Positions 16,223 through 25,672 are shown, numbered from the stretch's first letter. The stretch is 64,000 nt of DNA from Flagellimonas spongiicola (GCF_023502425.1 NZ_JAMFMA010000002.1:620001-684000); one strand, 5' to 3'. A program made the numbers and translations. Notes: generated by a model not told the origin, from the letters alone.

Positions 16223-17324
16223 TATTGGCGAAACTACACTGGAGATTGACCTATCTGCACTTGAACACAATTACAGGTATTTAAAATCCAAAATTTCTGA
16301 TTCCACAAAGTTTTTAGGTGTTGTAAAAGCGTTTGCTTATGGCAGTGATATGGTGGCAGTCGCAAAAAAATTGGAATCCCTTGGCACCGATTATCTCGCA
16401 GTTGCCTACGTCAAAGAAGGTGTTCTACTGCGTGAGTCTGGAATTAAAACCCCGATTCTTGTTTTGCATCCACAGCCAATGAATTTTGAATTGTTGATTT
16501 ATTATCATTTGGAGCCCAGTATGTATTCCCCAAGAATATTGAAGCGATTTCTGGAAACTGCGGAAAGATTACAAACAACCGATTACCCGGTCCATATAAA
16601 GTTCAACACGGGATTAAATCGTTTGGGGTTTTGGGAAAACGATGTGGAGTACATCATGCAACATTTGGAAGGCAAAACGGCTATTAAAATCGTTTCCATA
16701 TTTTCCCATCTTGCAGCCTCAGAGGATTCAAAGGAAAAAGCTTTTAGTCTAAACCAAATTGAGTGCTTTACCAAAATTGCAAAGTCACTGGATCAATTGT
16801 TGGGTTACAAACCATTCAGGCATATGCTCAACACTTCTGGAATTTTGAATTATCCTGAGGCGCAATTTGAAATGGTCCGCAGCGGCATCGGTCTATATGG
16901 TTATGGAAATAGTGCTGCCATTGATGCACAATTAAAACCAGTGGCCAACTTAAAAACCGTAGTCTCACAACTACATAAAATAGAACCGAATGAAAGCGTG
17001 GGTTATAACCGGGCTTTTACTTCCGATGGATATAAAACCACGGCTACTTTACCTATAGGTCACGCTGACGGGATTGGGAGACAATATGGAAACATGAAGG
17101 GCTCTGTTAGCATCAATGGAAAACCAGCGCCGATCATTGGGAATGTTTGCATGGACATGATCATGGTGGATGTCACAGGTATCGAATGCAAAGAAGGTGA
17201 TGAAGTCCTGGTTTTTGGGGCTTCCAGTTCCGCAGAACAATTTGCTGCTAGCGCCAAAACAATTTCTTATGAAATTCTTACCGCAATTTCATCAAGGGTA
17301 AAAAGGGTCCTTATTGATCCTTGA
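16215..17324 (+). CDS. alr: Alanine racemase
   Basis: 369 aa, the normal Alr length. The PLP lysine is in [10 protein letters not shown] (about residue 35), the catalytic tyrosine in VGYNRAF (about 259) and the conserved block [13 protein letters not shown] near 307-319. The enzyme makes D-alanine for peptidoglycan. The ATG at 16215 was preferred; an upstream in-frame ATG at 16173 adds residues lying wholly inside tdk. The 8-bp overlap with tdk implies coupling, a pairing often seen in this family of bacteria. The PLP motif has Phe where many Alr have Asn (KANAYG). Confidence 0.93.
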   Translation: MANIGETTLEIDLSALEHNYRYLKSKISDSTKFLGVVKAFAYGSDMVAVAKKLESLGTDYLAVAYVKEGVLLRESGIKTPILVLHPQPMNFELLIYYHLEPSMYSPRILKRFLETAERLQTTDYPVHIKFNTGLNRLGFWENDVEYIMQHLEGKTAIKIVSIFSHLAASEDSKEKAFSLNQIECFTKIAKSLDQLLGYKPFRHMLNTSGILNYPEAQFEMVRSGIGLYGYGNSAAIDAQLKPVANLKTVVSQLHKIEPNESVGYNRAFTSDGYKTTATLPIGHADGIGRQYGNMKGSVSINGKPAPIIGNVCMDMIMVDVTGIECKEGDEVLVFGASSSAEQFAASAKTISYEILTAISSRVKRVLIDP

Positions 17325-17401
17325 AAAAGGACTGTCAATTGTTTCCAAGGCCTTTTTTGGTTACATTGTATACGTATTAACCAAAATAAATAACTATAAA
17401 C

Positions 17402-17809
17402 ATGGGATTTTTAAAGGAGTTTAAGGATTTCGCCATGAAAGGGAACCTCGTGGATATCGCGGTTGGTTTCGTCATGGGTGCCGCATTCAACAAAGTTGTT
17501 GCTTCGTTTACCGGAGGAATTGTCTCCCCACTTATTGGGTTGCTGTTCAATGCTGATTTCAAAGATGTCAAATACATAATCAAGGAAGGGACCATGAACG
17601 ATGCAGGTGAAAAAGTAGGTGAGGTGGCCATACTTTGGGGTGAGTTTTTGACCAATGTCATCGACTTTGTCATTGTTGCTTTTGTAATGTTCATGATTGT
17701 AAAAGCTGTGAACAAGATGAAAAAGAAAGAAGAACCTGCTCCAGAAGCACCAAAAGGTCCAACTGCAGAAGAATTGCTGGCTGAAATTCGTGATGCCTTG
17801 AAAAAATAA
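17402..17809 (+). CDS. mscL: Large-conductance mechanosensitive channel
   Basis: 135 aa. The N-terminal amphipathic helix and TM1 are clear (GFLKEFKDFAMKGNLVDIAVGF, GAAFNKVV), followed by the periplasmic loop, TM2 (FVIVAFVMFMIVKAVNKMKK) and a charged C-terminal bundle helix (TAEELLAEIRDALKK). MscL opens under membrane tension to release solutes during hypo-osmotic shock, useful for a marine bacterium. It follows alr by 77 bp and is closed by a terminator at 17864-17907, so it is probably a separate or last-in-operon unit. Confidence 0.95.
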   Translation: MGFLKEFKDFAMKGNLVDIAVGFVMGAAFNKVVASFTGGIVSPLIGLLFNADFKDVKYIIKEGTMNDAGEKVGEVAILWGEFLTNVIDFVIVAFVMFMIVKAVNKMKKKEEPAPEAPKGPTAEELLAEIRDALKK

Positions 17810-17863
17810 TAAAACGTTTACCGGCAATACCGGTGACCGCTACACCACTGTTGTAATCTTAAA

Positions 17864-17907
17864 GCCGTCAAGTTGATTCGCAAAAAACTTGGCGGTTGTT
17901 TTATTTA
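17864..17907 (+). terminator. Intrinsic terminator downstream of mscL
   Basis: An 11-bp stem, GCCGTCAAGTT (17864-17874) with AACTTGGCGGT (17886-17896, two wobble positions), is followed by TTGTTTTATTTA. It separates mscL from the asd promoter. Confidence 0.75.
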
Positions 17908-17947
17908 TAACATTTTGTTATTTATTATTTAGTTGGACTGTTTACAC

Positions 17948-17977
17948 TTGTTTAGAACTTATTCTGTCCTAAATTTG
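17948..17977 (+). promoter_or_regulatory. Consensus Bacteroidota promoter of asd
   Basis: TTG (17948-17950) and TAAATTTG (17970-17977) match the -33 TTG and -7 TAnnTTTG boxes exactly with the ideal 19-nt spacing. Transcription would start about 7 nt later, leaving a short leader before the ATG at 17998. Confidence 0.75.
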
Positions 17978-17997
17978 TTCGTTCAAATTCAATACAA

Positions 17998-19011
17998 ATG
18001 AAAGTAGCAGTAGTAGGTGCCACTGGTATGGTGGGAGAGGTAATGCTGAAAGTTTTGGCTGAACGTGATTTTCCTATATCGGAATTACTTTTAGTGGCTT
18101 CGGAACGTTCCGTTGGAAAAACGCTGAGTTACAAAGGCCAGGAGCACACCGTAATTGGGCTGGAAGATGCAGTTAAAGCACGGCCAGAAATTGCAATCTT
18201 TTCAGCTGGTGGTGGAACATCTTTGGAATGGGCCCCAAAATTTGCCGAAGTAGGTACAGCCGTAATAGACAATTCCTCGGCTTGGCGAATGGATCCATCC
18301 AAAAAACTTGTGGTTCCCGAAATCAACGCCAATGAACTAACTGCCACCGATAAAATCATAGCTAACCCCAATTGCTCTACCATTCAAATGGTAATGGCAT
18401 TGAATCCTTTACATAAGAAATACAAAATGAAACGTGTGGTGGTTTCTACCTACCAATCTGTATCCGGCACAGGTGTAAAAGCCGTCCAACAACTGGAGAA
18501 TGAAATCAATGGTGTTGAGGGCGAAATGGCCTATCCATATCCTATAAGTAGAAACGCACTACCGCACTGTGACGTTTTTATGGAAAATGGCTATACCAAA
18601 GAAGAGATGAAGTTGGCACGTGAGCCACAGAAAATTCTTGATGATAGAACTTTTTCCGTAACAGCAACTGCAGTTAGAATCCCTACTGCTGGGGGGCATT
18701 CTGAATCTGTGAACGTTGAGTTCCATGAAGATTTCGACCTTGCTGACATCAGAAAATTGTTAAGCAAGACTCCAGGTATAGTAGTCCAGGACAACCCTGA
18801 AACCAATTCTTATCCCATGCCCATCTACGCCCATGATAAGGACGATGTTTTTGTGGGAAGGCTAAGAAGGGATGAAACACAGCGCAATACGTTGAATATG
18901 TGGATAGTTTCGGATAACCTCAGAAAAGGCGCTGCAACCAATGCGGTTCAAATTGCGGAATATTTGGTTGCCAATAATCTGGTTCCCAATACTTCGGAGG
19001 CCGTTTCCTAA
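17998..19011 (+). CDS. asd: Aspartate-semialdehyde dehydrogenase
   Basis: 337 aa. The NADP-binding loop VGATGMVGEVML (residues 5-16), the catalytic cysteine in NPNCSTIQMV (about residue 125), and the basic/histidine motif GGHSESVNVEF (about 233) are as in Asd. It reduces aspartyl phosphate to the semialdehyde that feeds lysine, diaminopimelate, threonine and methionine synthesis. It has its own consensus promoter at 17948-17977 and is preceded by the mscL terminator, so it is transcribed independently. Confidence 0.95.
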   Translation: MKVAVVGATGMVGEVMLKVLAERDFPISELLLVASERSVGKTLSYKGQEHTVIGLEDAVKARPEIAIFSAGGGTSLEWAPKFAEVGTAVIDNSSAWRMDPSKKLVVPEINANELTATDKIIANPNCSTIQMVMALNPLHKKYKMKRVVVSTYQSVSGTGVKAVQQLENEINGVEGEMAYPYPISRNALPHCDVFMENGYTKEEMKLAREPQKILDDRTFSVTATAVRIPTAGGHSESVNVEFHEDFDLADIRKLLSKTPGIVVQDNPETNSYPMPIYAHDKDDVFVGRLRRDETQRNTLNMWIVSDNLRKGAATNAVQIAEYLVANNLVPNTSEAVS

Positions 19012-19086
19012 TAATCATAGCATAAAGGCAAGCTTTTTATTAGCACTACAGATTTGCTTATTTTTATCATCATCAATCTGATAAAA

Positions 19087-21240
19087 ATGAAAAAAATCTG
19101 TCTGTTAACCGTTGTTATTGTAATGGCCGCTTGTCAAAATGCACTTCAAAGAGAACCTATAGTAGTGACCTATCCTACCACTAAAAAAGTTGATACCGTA
19201 GATACCTACTTTGGAACTGAAGTTCAAGATCCATTTAGATGGCTTGAAGATGATAGGAGTCCAGAAACGGAAGCTTGGGTAAAGGAACAAAATGCTGCCA
19301 CTTTTGGGTATTTGGATAAAATTCCCTTTAGGGAAGATCTTAAAAACCGCTTGGAAAAGCTTTGGAACTACGAGAAAGTTGGGTCTCCATTTAAAGAAGG
19401 GGATTACACCTATTTCTACAAAAACAACGGTCTTCAAAATCAATATGTGGTATACCGAAAAAAGGAGTCCGGTGAGGAAGAGGTTTTTTTAGACCCAAAT
19501 AAATTTTCTGAAGATGGCACTACTTCGTTGATGTCTTTAAGTTTTACCAAAGATGGGTCCAAAGCAGCATATCTAATTTCGGAAGGGGGTAGCGATTGGC
19601 GAAAAGGAGTTGTAATAAATACGGCTAATCGTGAAATAGTTGAGGACACTTTAGTGGATATCAAATTCAGCGGAATTTCTTGGAATGGGAACGACGGTTT
19701 TTTCTATTCCAGTTATGATAAGCCGCAAGGCAGTGAACTTTCTGCCAAAACCGACCAACATAAATTATACTACCATAAATTAGGTACTGCACAAACTGAT
19801 GACCAAGTTATCTTTGGTGGAACACCTGAGCAAAAACATCGTTATGTTGGCGGCTATGTTTCTGAAGACGGAAACTATCTCTTTATTTCTGCCTCTACCT
19901 CAACATCAGGAAACAAACTCTATTTAAAAGATTTACGTTCTGAAAGTAGTCCGTTGGTGACAATTTTGGACGATACCGATTCAGATACTTACGTTATTGA
20001 TAATGATGGCCCAAAACTGTATTTGGTGACCAATAGAAATGCGGCGAACAAAAAAGTGGTTACTGTTGACGCCTCAAATCCTGGAGCGGATAATTGGAAC
20101 GATGTAATTCCAGAAACAGAGCATGTGCTGACAGCAGGTACAGGTGGCGGCTACTTTTTTGCAGAATATATGGTAGATGCCATTTCCAAAGTACTGCAAT
20201 ACGATTATGAAGGCAATATGATACGGGAAGTTAATCTTCCAGGAGTTGGAAGCGCGAATGGCTTTGGCGGCAAGAAAGAAGACGCAGAGTTTTACTTTTC
20301 ATTCACCAATTACAATACACCCAGTTCTTCCTACAAATACAATGTTGAAACCGGGGACTATCAGCAATATTGGGAACCAGAAATCGATTTCAACCCTAAT
20401 GATTACGAATCCAAACAGGTGTTCTACAACTCAAAAGATGGCACCAAAGTGCCTATGATCATCACCTATAAAAAAGGGTTGGAATTGAACGGGAAGAACC
20501 CAACAATACTTTATGGTTATGGCGGATTCAATATAAGTCTTACTCCTTATTTCAGTATTACAAATGCCATATGGATGGAACAAGGTGGTGTTTATGCCGT
20601 ACCTAATCTTAGAGGTGGAGGCGAATATGGGAAAAAATGGCATATTGCAGGGACCAAGCAGCAAAAACAAAATGTATTCGATGATTTCATTGCTGCTGCC
20701 GAATACTTAATAGAAGCAAAATATACCTCAAAAGAATACCTGGCAATTCGTGGTGGGTCAAATGGTGGTTTATTAGTTGGGGCGACCATGACCCAGCGTC
20801 CAGATTTAATGCAAGTAGCACTACCCGCCGTTGGCGTATTGGACATGTTACGCTACCACACGTTTACCGCTGGAGCAGGCTGGGCGTATGATTACGGAAC
20901 TTCAGAAGAAAGCGAGGAAATGTTCCACTATTTGAAGAATTATTCTCCGTTACATAATATTAAGGAAGGGACGTCCTTTCCTGCAACTTTGGTCACAACA
21001 GGCGACCATGATGATCGTGTGGTACCAGCACATAGCTTTAAATTTGCGGCAGAACTTCAAGACAAACAAAATGGACCGCAGCCAACGTTGATTCGGATTG
21101 AGACCAACGCAGGACATGGTGCAGGCACACCTGTAAGTAAAACGATTGAGCAGTATGCTGATATTTTTGGCTTCACCTTGTTTAACATGGGCTACGATCA
21201 GTTACCCAACCAAGCTGTTCTCAAAGAATTTAAAGATTAA
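19087..21240 (+). CDS. Prolyl oligopeptidase (S9A), lipoprotein
   Basis: 717 aa. The N-terminus is a lipoprotein signal with lipobox VMAAC, so the mature enzyme should be anchored in the cell envelope by a lipidated cysteine. A seven-bladed propeller (about residues 70-430) is followed by the hydrolase domain with the serine in GGSNGGLL, the aspartate in DHDDRVVP and the histidine in NAGHGAG. It cleaves after proline in short peptides. ATG 19087 was chosen over the frame opening at 19054 because only it gives a proper signal peptide. Confidence 0.92.
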   Translation: MKKICLLTVVIVMAACQNALQREPIVVTYPTTKKVDTVDTYFGTEVQDPFRWLEDDRSPETEAWVKEQNAATFGYLDKIPFREDLKNRLEKLWNYEKVGSPFKEGDYTYFYKNNGLQNQYVVYRKKESGEEEVFLDPNKFSEDGTTSLMSLSFTKDGSKAAYLISEGGSDWRKGVVINTANREIVEDTLVDIKFSGISWNGNDGFFYSSYDKPQGSELSAKTDQHKLYYHKLGTAQTDDQVIFGGTPEQKHRYVGGYVSEDGNYLFISASTSTSGNKLYLKDLRSESSPLVTILDDTDSDTYVIDNDGPKLYLVTNRNAANKKVVTVDASNPGADNWNDVIPETEHVLTAGTGGGYFFAEYMVDAISKVLQYDYEGNMIREVNLPGVGSANGFGGKKEDAEFYFSFTNYNTPSSSYKYNVETGDYQQYWEPEIDFNPNDYESKQVFYNSKDGTKVPMIITYKKGLELNGKNPTILYGYGGFNISLTPYFSITNAIWMEQGGVYAVPNLRGGGEYGKKWHIAGTKQQKQNVFDDFIAAAEYLIEAKYTSKEYLAIRGGSNGGLLVGATMTQRPDLMQVALPAVGVLDMLRYHTFTAGAGWAYDYGTSEESEEMFHYLKNYSPLHNIKEGTSFPATLVTTGDHDDRVVPAHSFKFAAELQDKQNGPQPTLIRIETNAGHGAGTPVSKTIEQYADIFGFTLFNMGYDQLPNQAVLKEFKD

Positions 21241-21256
21241 AATACCGTAATCGGGC

Positions 21257-21291
21257 ATTAATCCGTTTCTAAAGAAGCGGATTAATTTATT
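21257..21291 (+). terminator. Hairpin terminator after the prolyl oligopeptidase
   Basis: A 13-bp stem with one wobble pair: ATTAATCCGTTTC (21257-21269), loop TAAA, GAAGCGGATTAAT (21274-21286), then TTATT. It lies 17 bp beyond the stop. The T-tract is short, so efficiency is uncertain. Confidence 0.6.
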
Positions 21292-21297
21292 AACCTC

Positions 21298-22290
21298 ATG
21301 CTCAACGTTCAAATAAGTTCTTTTAGTTACCAGAAAAAGCCCATTTTGGAAGACATTAACTTTCAATTGGACAAAGGGCAACATTTGGCGTTAATGGGCG
21401 AGAGTGGCTCAGGTAAGAGTACCTTGCTAAAGATCATTTATGGCATTTTACATGTTGAGAATAGTTCTATCCAGTGGGGAGACAAGGTAGCATTGGGACC
21501 CAATTATAATTTGGTCCCGGGTGAATCTTATATGAAATACCTCTCCCAGGATTTTGATCTAATGCCTTATACCACCGTTTCCGAAAATATTGCGCAACAC
21601 CTTTCGGTTTTTGAACAAGAATCGCATGCTGAACGTATTCAAGAGTTGCTTAATTTGATTGAGCTGGAGGCCTTTGCCAATGTGAAGGTTAAAAACCTTA
21701 GTGGAGGTCAACAACAGCGCGTAGCACTAGCACGTGTTCTCGCCCAAGAACCAGAGTTACTACTATTGGACGAGCCTTTTGGACATATAGATAATTTTAA
21801 ACGCAATACCCTCCGCACTAAATTGTTTTCCTATCTAAGGCAAAAGGAAATCACCATAATAACTGCAAGTCATGATACGGATGATGTGCTCCCTTACGCG
21901 GATCATACTATGGTACTTCAAAATGGCTCAGCAATTGCTTTGGATAAAACCAAAACCCTGTATCAAAATCCACCTAATTATTACGTGGCTTCCTTATTTG
22001 GCAGGGTAAATGAAGTGCCCATACGCTTACTCAAATCCTATGCGGAAATAGATAGATCCGTTCTCATTTATCCACATGAGTTTCAAATCTCGAATAAATC
22101 TGGACTGGAAGTAACAGTTAATAAAGCCTACTTCAAAGGCAGTCATTACTTAGTAGAGTGCAAAAAAATAGAAGGCACCGTGTTGTTTTTCAATGCTACA
22201 AAAAAACTAAAAGCCGGAGATACCGTATTTCTAAATATTTCCTTGGAAACCATCAATAACAGACTGCAGGCAATGGGTGGTTCAGAATAG
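21298..22290 (+). CDS. ABC transporter ATP-binding protein, orphan (PotA/FbpC-like)
   Basis: 330 aa. Walker A GESGSGKST (about residues 34-42), signature LSGGQQQRVALARVLA (about 137-152), Walker B LLLLDEPFGHID and switch histidine ITASHDTDDV make a complete nucleotide-binding domain. About 100 further residues (IDRSVLIYPHEFQI, VTVNKAYFKGSHYLVECK) look like the TOBE-type regulatory domain of importers for iron, polyamines or molybdate. No permease or binding protein lies beside it, so its partner must be elsewhere, or it works alone. It starts 57 bp after the protease, beyond a hairpin. Confidence 0.85.
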   Translation: MLNVQISSFSYQKKPILEDINFQLDKGQHLALMGESGSGKSTLLKIIYGILHVENSSIQWGDKVALGPNYNLVPGESYMKYLSQDFDLMPYTTVSENIAQHLSVFEQESHAERIQELLNLIELEAFANVKVKNLSGGQQQRVALARVLAQEPELLLLDEPFGHIDNFKRNTLRTKLFSYLRQKEITIITASHDTDDVLPYADHTMVLQNGSAIALDKTKTLYQNPPNYYVASLFGRVNEVPIRLLKSYAEIDRSVLIYPHEFQISNKSGLEVTVNKAYFKGSHYLVECKKIEGTVLFFNATKKLKAGDTVFLNISLETINNRLQAMGGSE

Positions 22291-22319
22291 CAGGCAAAAT
22301 CTATTTAAACGAGATATTT

Positions 22320-22772
22320 TCAAGTTATTTTTAGAATCTTATGTGTATTACCGCGAAAGACATAGGAAGCTCCAGGCATCTTTCCCATTACCAATTGTGC
22401 AATTGGGCTATTGGCAGAAATGCAATACACCATTTCCCCGTTTTCCATTTTAAAAACCCCTGCACCAATAGCAATAAAATATGTCCCTAGGGTAGTCTTT
22501 ACCAGATTTCCCAATCCTACTTTTTGATTTTGGCTTTCTATATTAATCTGCTGAAGTACCCGTTGCATTTGGTCCAAAACCACTTGTTGTTGTCCCAATT
22601 TCTCTTGTTCCAATTGCACCATGGCCCTACCTGTTTCATGTTTGTCCCCAGCGCTGCTTTTGGTTTCAGAATTCAAGGATTCTTGAAGCGAAATACTGCG
22701 TTTGGACAGCAAGTCTTTTTTAATATTGACATGTATCCAACAAAAGTCAAGTAAGATTTCTTTGAGTTCCAT
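22320..22772 (-). CDS. GreA/GreB C-terminal-domain-like protein (often labelled '3-oxoacyl-ACP synthase')
   Basis: 150 aa. The N-terminal half is helical and carries the family block NSETKSSAGDKHETGRAMVQLEQEK (about residues 33-57), typical of a conserved Bacteroidota family. The second half is a beta-rich domain with VKTTLGTYFIAIGAG and the segment SPIAQLVMGKMPG, which resembles the SPLG..L.GK..GD loop of the GreA/GreB C-terminal domain. Public annotations sometimes name this family 3-oxoacyl-ACP synthase, for which I see no support (no Cys-His-Asn set). A role at RNA polymerase is a guess. It follows the histidine-kinase gene by 9 bp. Confidence 0.65.
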   Translation of the reverse strand: MELKEILLDFCWIHVNIKKDLLSKRSISLQESLNSETKSSAGDKHETGRAMVQLEQEKLGQQQVVLDQMQRVLQQINIESQNQKVGLGNLVKTTLGTYFIAIGAGVFKMENGEMVYCISANSPIAQLVMGKMPGASYVFRGNTHKILKIT

Positions 22773-22781
22773 TCAAAATTG

Positions 22782-24131
22782 TTAAAAGGCCAGACGGAAA
22801 ATAGTGTGTTGATTTGGAACGGATAAAACGGTTAAACTCCCGCCATGCAATTGCATTACACGTTTTGATAGGCTTAAACCAATCCCTGTGCCTTCGGTCT
22901 TCGTTGTAAAGAAGGGGACAAAAATCTCATCCATTAATTCAGCTGGAATTCCTGGTCCGTTATCCCTTACTTCAATGAATTTGGTTCCTTCCCGATCTAG
23001 GCCAGCAATCAATTGCACCTTTCCATGCTCTTGTTCCCTAACAGCTTGTAAGGCATTTTTGCAAAGATTGATCAACACTTGTGAAAGCTGTTTTTCATCA
23101 ATGAAAAATTCCAAATCCTCCGGATTACATTTCATGGTGAATTCCGCATTTGTGTTTTCTACACGCGAAGACATCAAAATCGATATTTTATCAAACAAAT
23201 CTTTTCCCTTCACCAATGACTTATTTGGTTCTGGAACACTGAGCAGACTTCGATACGATTGTACAAAATCCATAAGATCGCTACCTTGATCCTTGATTAC
23301 CTCCAGGCCTTTCAAAGTGTTTTCAATTTGCGCTTGCTCCAAATCTTGCAAATCCACCATCTCGCCACCTTTTCGATAGTATTTACTGATGGAATCCGAT
23401 ATAGATGCAATAGGTGTAATGGTGTTCATGATTTCGTGCGTGAGAACTCGAATCAATCGCACCCATGATTCCGTTTCCTTTTCATCCAGTTCTGCTTTGA
23501 TATCCTGCACTACAACCAGTAGGAGGGATTGTCCATCTAAAACCAATGGGGTGGATTTCAAGGCTAATTGGTATTGTTCCCTTTCATTACTTAATTGGAA
23601 CAACCTTCTGTCAAAAGGTTTAAATGCTTCAATCACCTCATAAAGCTCTTGATCCACTTGGGCCAATTGTTTTATATGGTTTAGTGGTGTATAGTTCAGC
23701 AACCTTTCCAAGGTTGGATTGGAAAACAGGATATGTCCTTTCTCGTTGAAGGTCATGATCCCTATACTCGCTTGCTTTAAAATCTCTTGGTAGTATTGTT
23801 CTCTTATTTGTAGTTGAAGATGTACTTCTTGAATCAGTCCATTTACCCTATTTAAACTTTTATTCAGTTCTTTGAAGGATTTTATGGTCACCCGTTCCGG
23901 AAACCGCAACGTAAAATCCTCATTTCGGATGGCATCAAAAAAATAAGCGATTTTACGGTTTGTCCTGTTGATGAACCGTATCAATCCGTAGACCTGTGTC
24001 ACTAAAAGAATCAATGCCAATCCCGAAGTAAAGTACCAGTCTTGCACTATGGCCCATGCCAATAACAGCGCAGTTAGCGTAATCACCAGTACACTGAATA
24101 TGAGTTGAATATAAAAATTACGACTGGCCAT
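22782..24131 (-). CDS. PAS-containing membrane histidine kinase (NtrY-like)
   Basis: 449 aa. Two transmembrane helices lie at about residues 9-50. A HAMP-like linker and a PAS domain follow (about 110-200, IGIMTFNEKGHILFSNPTLERLL). The transmitter has H box LTHEIMNTITPIASIS (His near 236), N box LINLCKNALQAV, G1 RDNGPGIP, F box FVPFFTTK and G2 GTGIGLSLSKR, all intact. Its start overlaps the response-regulator stop by one base, so the two proteins are made as a pair. The almost absent periplasmic loop suggests a membrane or cytoplasmic signal. Target: the TolC/ABC operon across the divergent gap. Confidence 0.9.
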   Translation of the reverse strand: MASRNFYIQLIFSVLVITLTALLLAWAIVQDWYFTSGLALILLVTQVYGLIRFINRTNRKIAYFFDAIRNEDFTLRFPERVTIKSFKELNKSLNRVNGLIQEVHLQLQIREQYYQEILKQASIGIMTFNEKGHILFSNPTLERLLNYTPLNHIKQLAQVDQELYEVIEAFKPFDRRLFQLSNEREQYQLALKSTPLVLDGQSLLLVVVQDIKAELDEKETESWVRLIRVLTHEIMNTITPIASISDSISKYYRKGGEMVDLQDLEQAQIENTLKGLEVIKDQGSDLMDFVQSYRSLLSVPEPNKSLVKGKDLFDKISILMSSRVENTNAEFTMKCNPEDLEFFIDEKQLSQVLINLCKNALQAVREQEHGKVQLIAGLDREGTKFIEVRDNGPGIPAELMDEIFVPFFTTKTEGTGIGLSLSKRVMQLHGGSLTVLSVPNQHTIFRLAF

Positions 24132-25495
24132 CAGCTGTTCTTTTTCTTGAGTTTGTTATAAAGCGTCTGTCTGGAAATTCCCAACTGTTCGGCAGCAGCG
24201 CTATGATTACCATCGTGCTCCTCTAGTGCTTTAGTAATCATCTGCTGCTCCATTTCATCAAGGGTGGAAGGGTTATTGTCAAAAATAGTTGATGCTTTAG
24301 TGTGCAAAAGAAAATCTGTAGGTTTCAAAACATTTCCTTCTGAAAGAATTACGGCACGTTCTATGGTATGCTGTAGTTCCCTAACGTTCCCCGGCCATGA
24401 ATAATCCATAAGCTTTTCCTGAGAAAGATTATTCATTCGAAGGCCTGGCTTGTCGTATTTAGCGGCAAATTTCTTTAAAAAGAATTCTGCCAATACCAAA
24501 ATATCACCATCACGTTCACGGAGCGGGGGCACCTCAATATTTATGGTATTGATACGATAAAGCAAATCCTCTCTGAACAAACCGTCCGCAACCATTTGTT
24601 CCAGATTGCAATTCGTAGCGCTGATCAAACGGATATCCACATCAATTGATTTATTTGAACCAACCCGAACCACCGATTTGTTTTGTATGGCTGATAAGAG
24701 TTTTGCTTGCATTTGCAAGGAAAGGTTACCCATTTCATCAAGAAACAAGGTGCCTTTATGTGCTGCTTCAAATTTTCCAGCGCGGTCTTCTTTAGCGTCT
24801 GTAAATGATCCCTTGGTATGTCCAAATAATTCGCTTTCAAATAGATTTTCGGCAATTGAGCCCATATCAACCCCAATAAAGAGCTCTTCTTTTCTAGCTG
24901 ACAACCGGTGTAACTCTCGTGCAATGAGTTCTTTTCCTGTACCATTTTCTCCAGTAATCAAAACATTCACATCGGTTTTAGCAACCTTACGCACCAAATT
25001 AAGCACAGCGGTCAGTGCCTTGGAGTTTCCAATGATAAAATTCTTGTCCTCATTGATTACCTGCTTCAGTTTATTCTCCTTTTGTTTAAGCTCATGGATT
25101 TCAAGTTTTGATTTCCTTAACTCATAGGCGGACTTAACCGTTGTGAGCAAGCGTTCATTGTTCCATGGTTTTAAAATAAAATCGGAAGCGCCTTGTTTTA
25201 ATGCTTTAACGGCCAAGTCAACAGCACCATATGCTGTCATCATGATCACTGAGGTATTGGGCGATTTCTTCTTTATCTCATTCAACCAAAACAAACCTTC
25301 ATTTCCTGTATTTACGCCGGCAGAAAAATTCATGTCTAATAGTACAATGTCTACTTGCTGCATGTTAGGATAAGAAGATATCTGATTGGGATTAAATAGT
25401 GTTTCGACACTTTTGTATTCAAACTGCAAAAGAATATCCAGTGCGCTTAAGACACTTTTATTGTCATCAATGACTAAGATTTTGGCTTCGACCAT
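24131..25495 (-). CDS. Sigma-54-type response regulator (NtrC family)
   Basis: 454 aa. The receiver domain has the acceptor in VLLDMNF (about residue 52), MMTAYG and ILKPWN. The AAA+ domain has Walker A GENGTGKE, Walker B GTLFLDEMGN and the arginine-finger region LREDLLYRINTI. The sigma-54-contacting loop reads GSFTDA where the classic form is GAFTGA. The C-terminus is a Fis-type HTH (GNHSAAAEQLGISRQTLYNKL). This class lets sigma-54 RNA polymerase open promoters. It is divergent from the TolC operon, whose upstream region has a fitting -24/-12 promoter and a dyad. Confidence 0.92.
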   Translation of the reverse strand: MVEAKILVIDDNKSVLSALDILLQFEYKSVETLFNPNQISSYPNMQQVDIVLLDMNFSAGVNTGNEGLFWLNEIKKKSPNTSVIMMTAYGAVDLAVKALKQGASDFILKPWNNERLLTTVKSAYELRKSKLEIHELKQKENKLKQVINEDKNFIIGNSKALTAVLNLVRKVAKTDVNVLITGENGTGKELIARELHRLSARKEELFIGVDMGSIAENLFESELFGHTKGSFTDAKEDRAGKFEAAHKGTLFLDEMGNLSLQMQAKLLSAIQNKSVVRVGSNKSIDVDIRLISATNCNLEQMVADGLFREDLLYRINTINIEVPPLRERDGDILVLAEFFLKKFAAKYDKPGLRMNNLSQEKLMDYSWPGNVRELQHTIERAVILSEGNVLKPTDFLLHTKASTIFDNNPSTLDEMEQQMITKALEEHDGNHSAAAEQLGISRQTLYNKLKKKNS

Positions 25496-25553
25496 GAAAA
25501 TTTAGTTCTGCTTGGCGCTAAAACTACAATTTGAGTTGGGAAAATGCGAATGA

Positions 25554-25594
25554 GTGTAAAAATATTGGACATCTTTTGTACAAATATTTTACAC
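25554..25594. promoter_or_regulatory. Candidate enhancer (activator-binding) dyad for the NtrC-like regulator
   Basis: GTGTAAAAATATT (25554-25566) and AAATATTTTACAC (25582-25594) form inverted arms matching GTGTAAAA.TATT with a one-base shift. A perfect 10-bp palindrome TTTGTACAAA sits at 25575-25584 in the interior. The dyad centre is about 110 bp upstream of the predicted sigma-54 start, a usual distance for enhancer-binding proteins. Confidence 0.5.
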
Positions 25595-25655
25595 CTCAAT
25601 GGGCGATGAAGTGAATCATACAATATATCTAATTGTTTATCAAGGCTTTATGGTT

Positions 25656-25672
25656 TTGGCACAGGAATAGCA
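25656..25672 (+). promoter_or_regulatory. Sigma-54 (-24/-12) promoter of the TolC/ABC operon
   Basis: TTGGCAC-AGGAA-TAGCA at 25656-25672 matches TTGGCAC-N5-TTGCA with one mismatch. The invariant GG (25658-25659) and GC (25670-25671) have the exact 12-base offset required. Predicted start is near 25683, 15 nt before the tolC-like ATG. Confidence 0.7.

Noticed and set aside
22320..22772. Annotation as 3-oxoacyl-ACP synthase
   Set aside because: At 150 aa it has no Cys-His-Asn triad or thiolase fold; real FabH is encoded at 42575-43570.
24606..25127. 173-codon antisense frame over the response-regulator AAA+ domain
   Set aside because: It mirrors the conserved motifs of the real gene and has no recognisable domain or context.
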